From Thermoplasmata archaeon (GTDB lineage Archaea; Thermoplasmatota; Thermoplasmata; B31-G17), in contig QMTG01000077.1 in the NCBI GenBank assembly GCA_003649915.1, forward strand, positions 1 to 5,334: 5,334 bases of DNA, read 5' to 3'. Positions 4,961-5,334 of the stretch are shown one piece after another. How positions within the stretch are numbered: the first letter of the stretch is position 1; each line of letters starts with the position of its first letter. Made by a program: the position numbers and the translations under genes. Under the pieces are notes generated by a model. It searched no databases. It was not told the DNA's origin and saw only the letters and a program-made list of their open reading frames with translations.

Positions 4961-5334
4961 ATGGATAGAATTAGGGTGACAATAACTGCAGATATTAAAC
5001 CCACTGAGGACAGAGAGAAGGTTATAAGGGCAATCCTAAATTTATTTCCAGATGCTGTGTTTGATGAGTATGAGAGGGTGATTGTAGGGAGAACAGACAG
5101 CCTTGAAAGGTTTAAGGAACTAATTAAAGAGCAAAGGATAAGGGATACAGTCAGGTCATACATGCTCGGGCACACATACGGTGGAAAAAACATAGTTGTT
5201 TTTTTGAACAAGGAAGTAGCGTATATTGGTAGGGTGAATTTGGCTGAGGAAGGTGAGCTCACCATGGGTGAGATTCGTGTGGATATATCGTGTGATGATG
5301 CTGCTCTTCTGATAGATTACCTTACCCACCACAG
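4961..5334 (+). CDS. UPF0201 (COG1931) predicted RNA-binding protein, 3' partial
   Basis: The visible 124 residues carry the family's hallmarks in order: strand-like N-terminus then P-T-E-D (14-17) and KVIRAILNLFPDA (20-32); RTDSLERFKELIKEQRIRDTVR (44-65), the conserved helix and R-x-Q-R-I-x-D core; VVFLNKEVAYIGRVN (79-93), matching the usual FxLNKQAA..G strand; then EEGELTMGEIRVDI (96-109). Family members are about 140 residues, so perhaps 10-20 residues are missing at the window end. Structures of this archaeal family resemble ribosomal protein L5 and double-stranded-RNA-binding folds. RNA binding is predicted; a cellular role is not established as far as I know. In Archaeoglobus it is fused to UPF0200, a dephospho-CoA-kinase-like protein; no such gene is visible upstream here. 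ATG 4961 is chosen because GAGGATGAT lies just before it and the frame is stopped at 4925-4927 with no other ATG between. Confidence 0.92.
   Translation, partial: MDRIRVTITADIKPTEDREKVIRAILNLFPDAVFDEYERVIVGRTDSLERFKELIKEQRIRDTVRSYMLGHTYGGKNIVVFLNKEVAYIGRVNLAEEGELTMGEIRVDISCDDAALLIDYLTHH

Noticed and set aside
4918..5265. Minus-strand frame of 115 codons opposite UPF0201
   Set aside because: UPF0201 motifs on the plus strand are clear. The antisense frame is a Ser/Leu/Ile-rich shadow.

Overview
The window reads as DNA of a thermophilic euryarchaeon. The evidence is a UPF0201 (COG1931/PF01877) gene, a family known only from Archaea; TATA-box and GGTGA-type ribosome-binding signals; heavy use of AGG/AGA/ATA codons; Lys/Glu/Arg-rich soluble proteins; and a large PKD-domain surface protein with many N-glycosylation sequons. 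Base composition is about 40% G+C in coding DNA. An Aciduliprofundum-like or other Thermoplasmatota source is my best guess, but the window alone does not prove it.

Region 1 (1-3654, + strand) is the 3' part of one long gene for a secreted, C-terminally anchored surface protein. The reading frame is open from base 1, so the start lies upstream of the window and the first in-frame ATG (73) is an internal methionine. Domain order is end of a CARDB-like domain, a CARDB-like domain, a beta-propeller with three Asp-rich calcium-type loops, another CARDB domain, seven PKD-like domains, an acidic linker, and one transmembrane helix with a six-residue tail. Bases 3391-3570 fall to about 19% G+C (my hand count), against about 44% just before.

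Region 2 (3627-4175, - strand) is a catalytic-domain-only tyrosine recombinase with the complete R-K-H-R-H-Y set. It converges on the surface-protein gene and the two coding ends overlap by 28 bp. Just upstream of the recombinase, at 4213-4240, is a 28-bp sequence laid out like an archaeal dif site (11-bp arm, 6-bp centre, 11-bp arm). It overlaps the likely recombinase promoter.

Region 3 (about 4191-4960) is roughly 770 bp of AT-rich DNA with no confident gene. It holds two copies of a 10-bp repeat, a strong TATA box followed by a 9-bp hairpin and a possible 32-residue ORF, a 13-bp imperfect inverted repeat about 180 bp across, a cluster of TATTGC palindromes, and a seven-codon ORF with a very good ribosome-binding site just before the next gene.

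Region 4 (4961-5334, + strand) is the start of a UPF0201 predicted RNA-binding protein, cut by the window end. It belongs to the conserved archaeal chromosome, so regions 1-2 may be an accessory segment beside a core gene. The most interesting possibility is that the small recombinase acts on the dif-like site, or on the 3' end of the neighbouring surface-protein gene. That is inference and needs comparison with related genomes.
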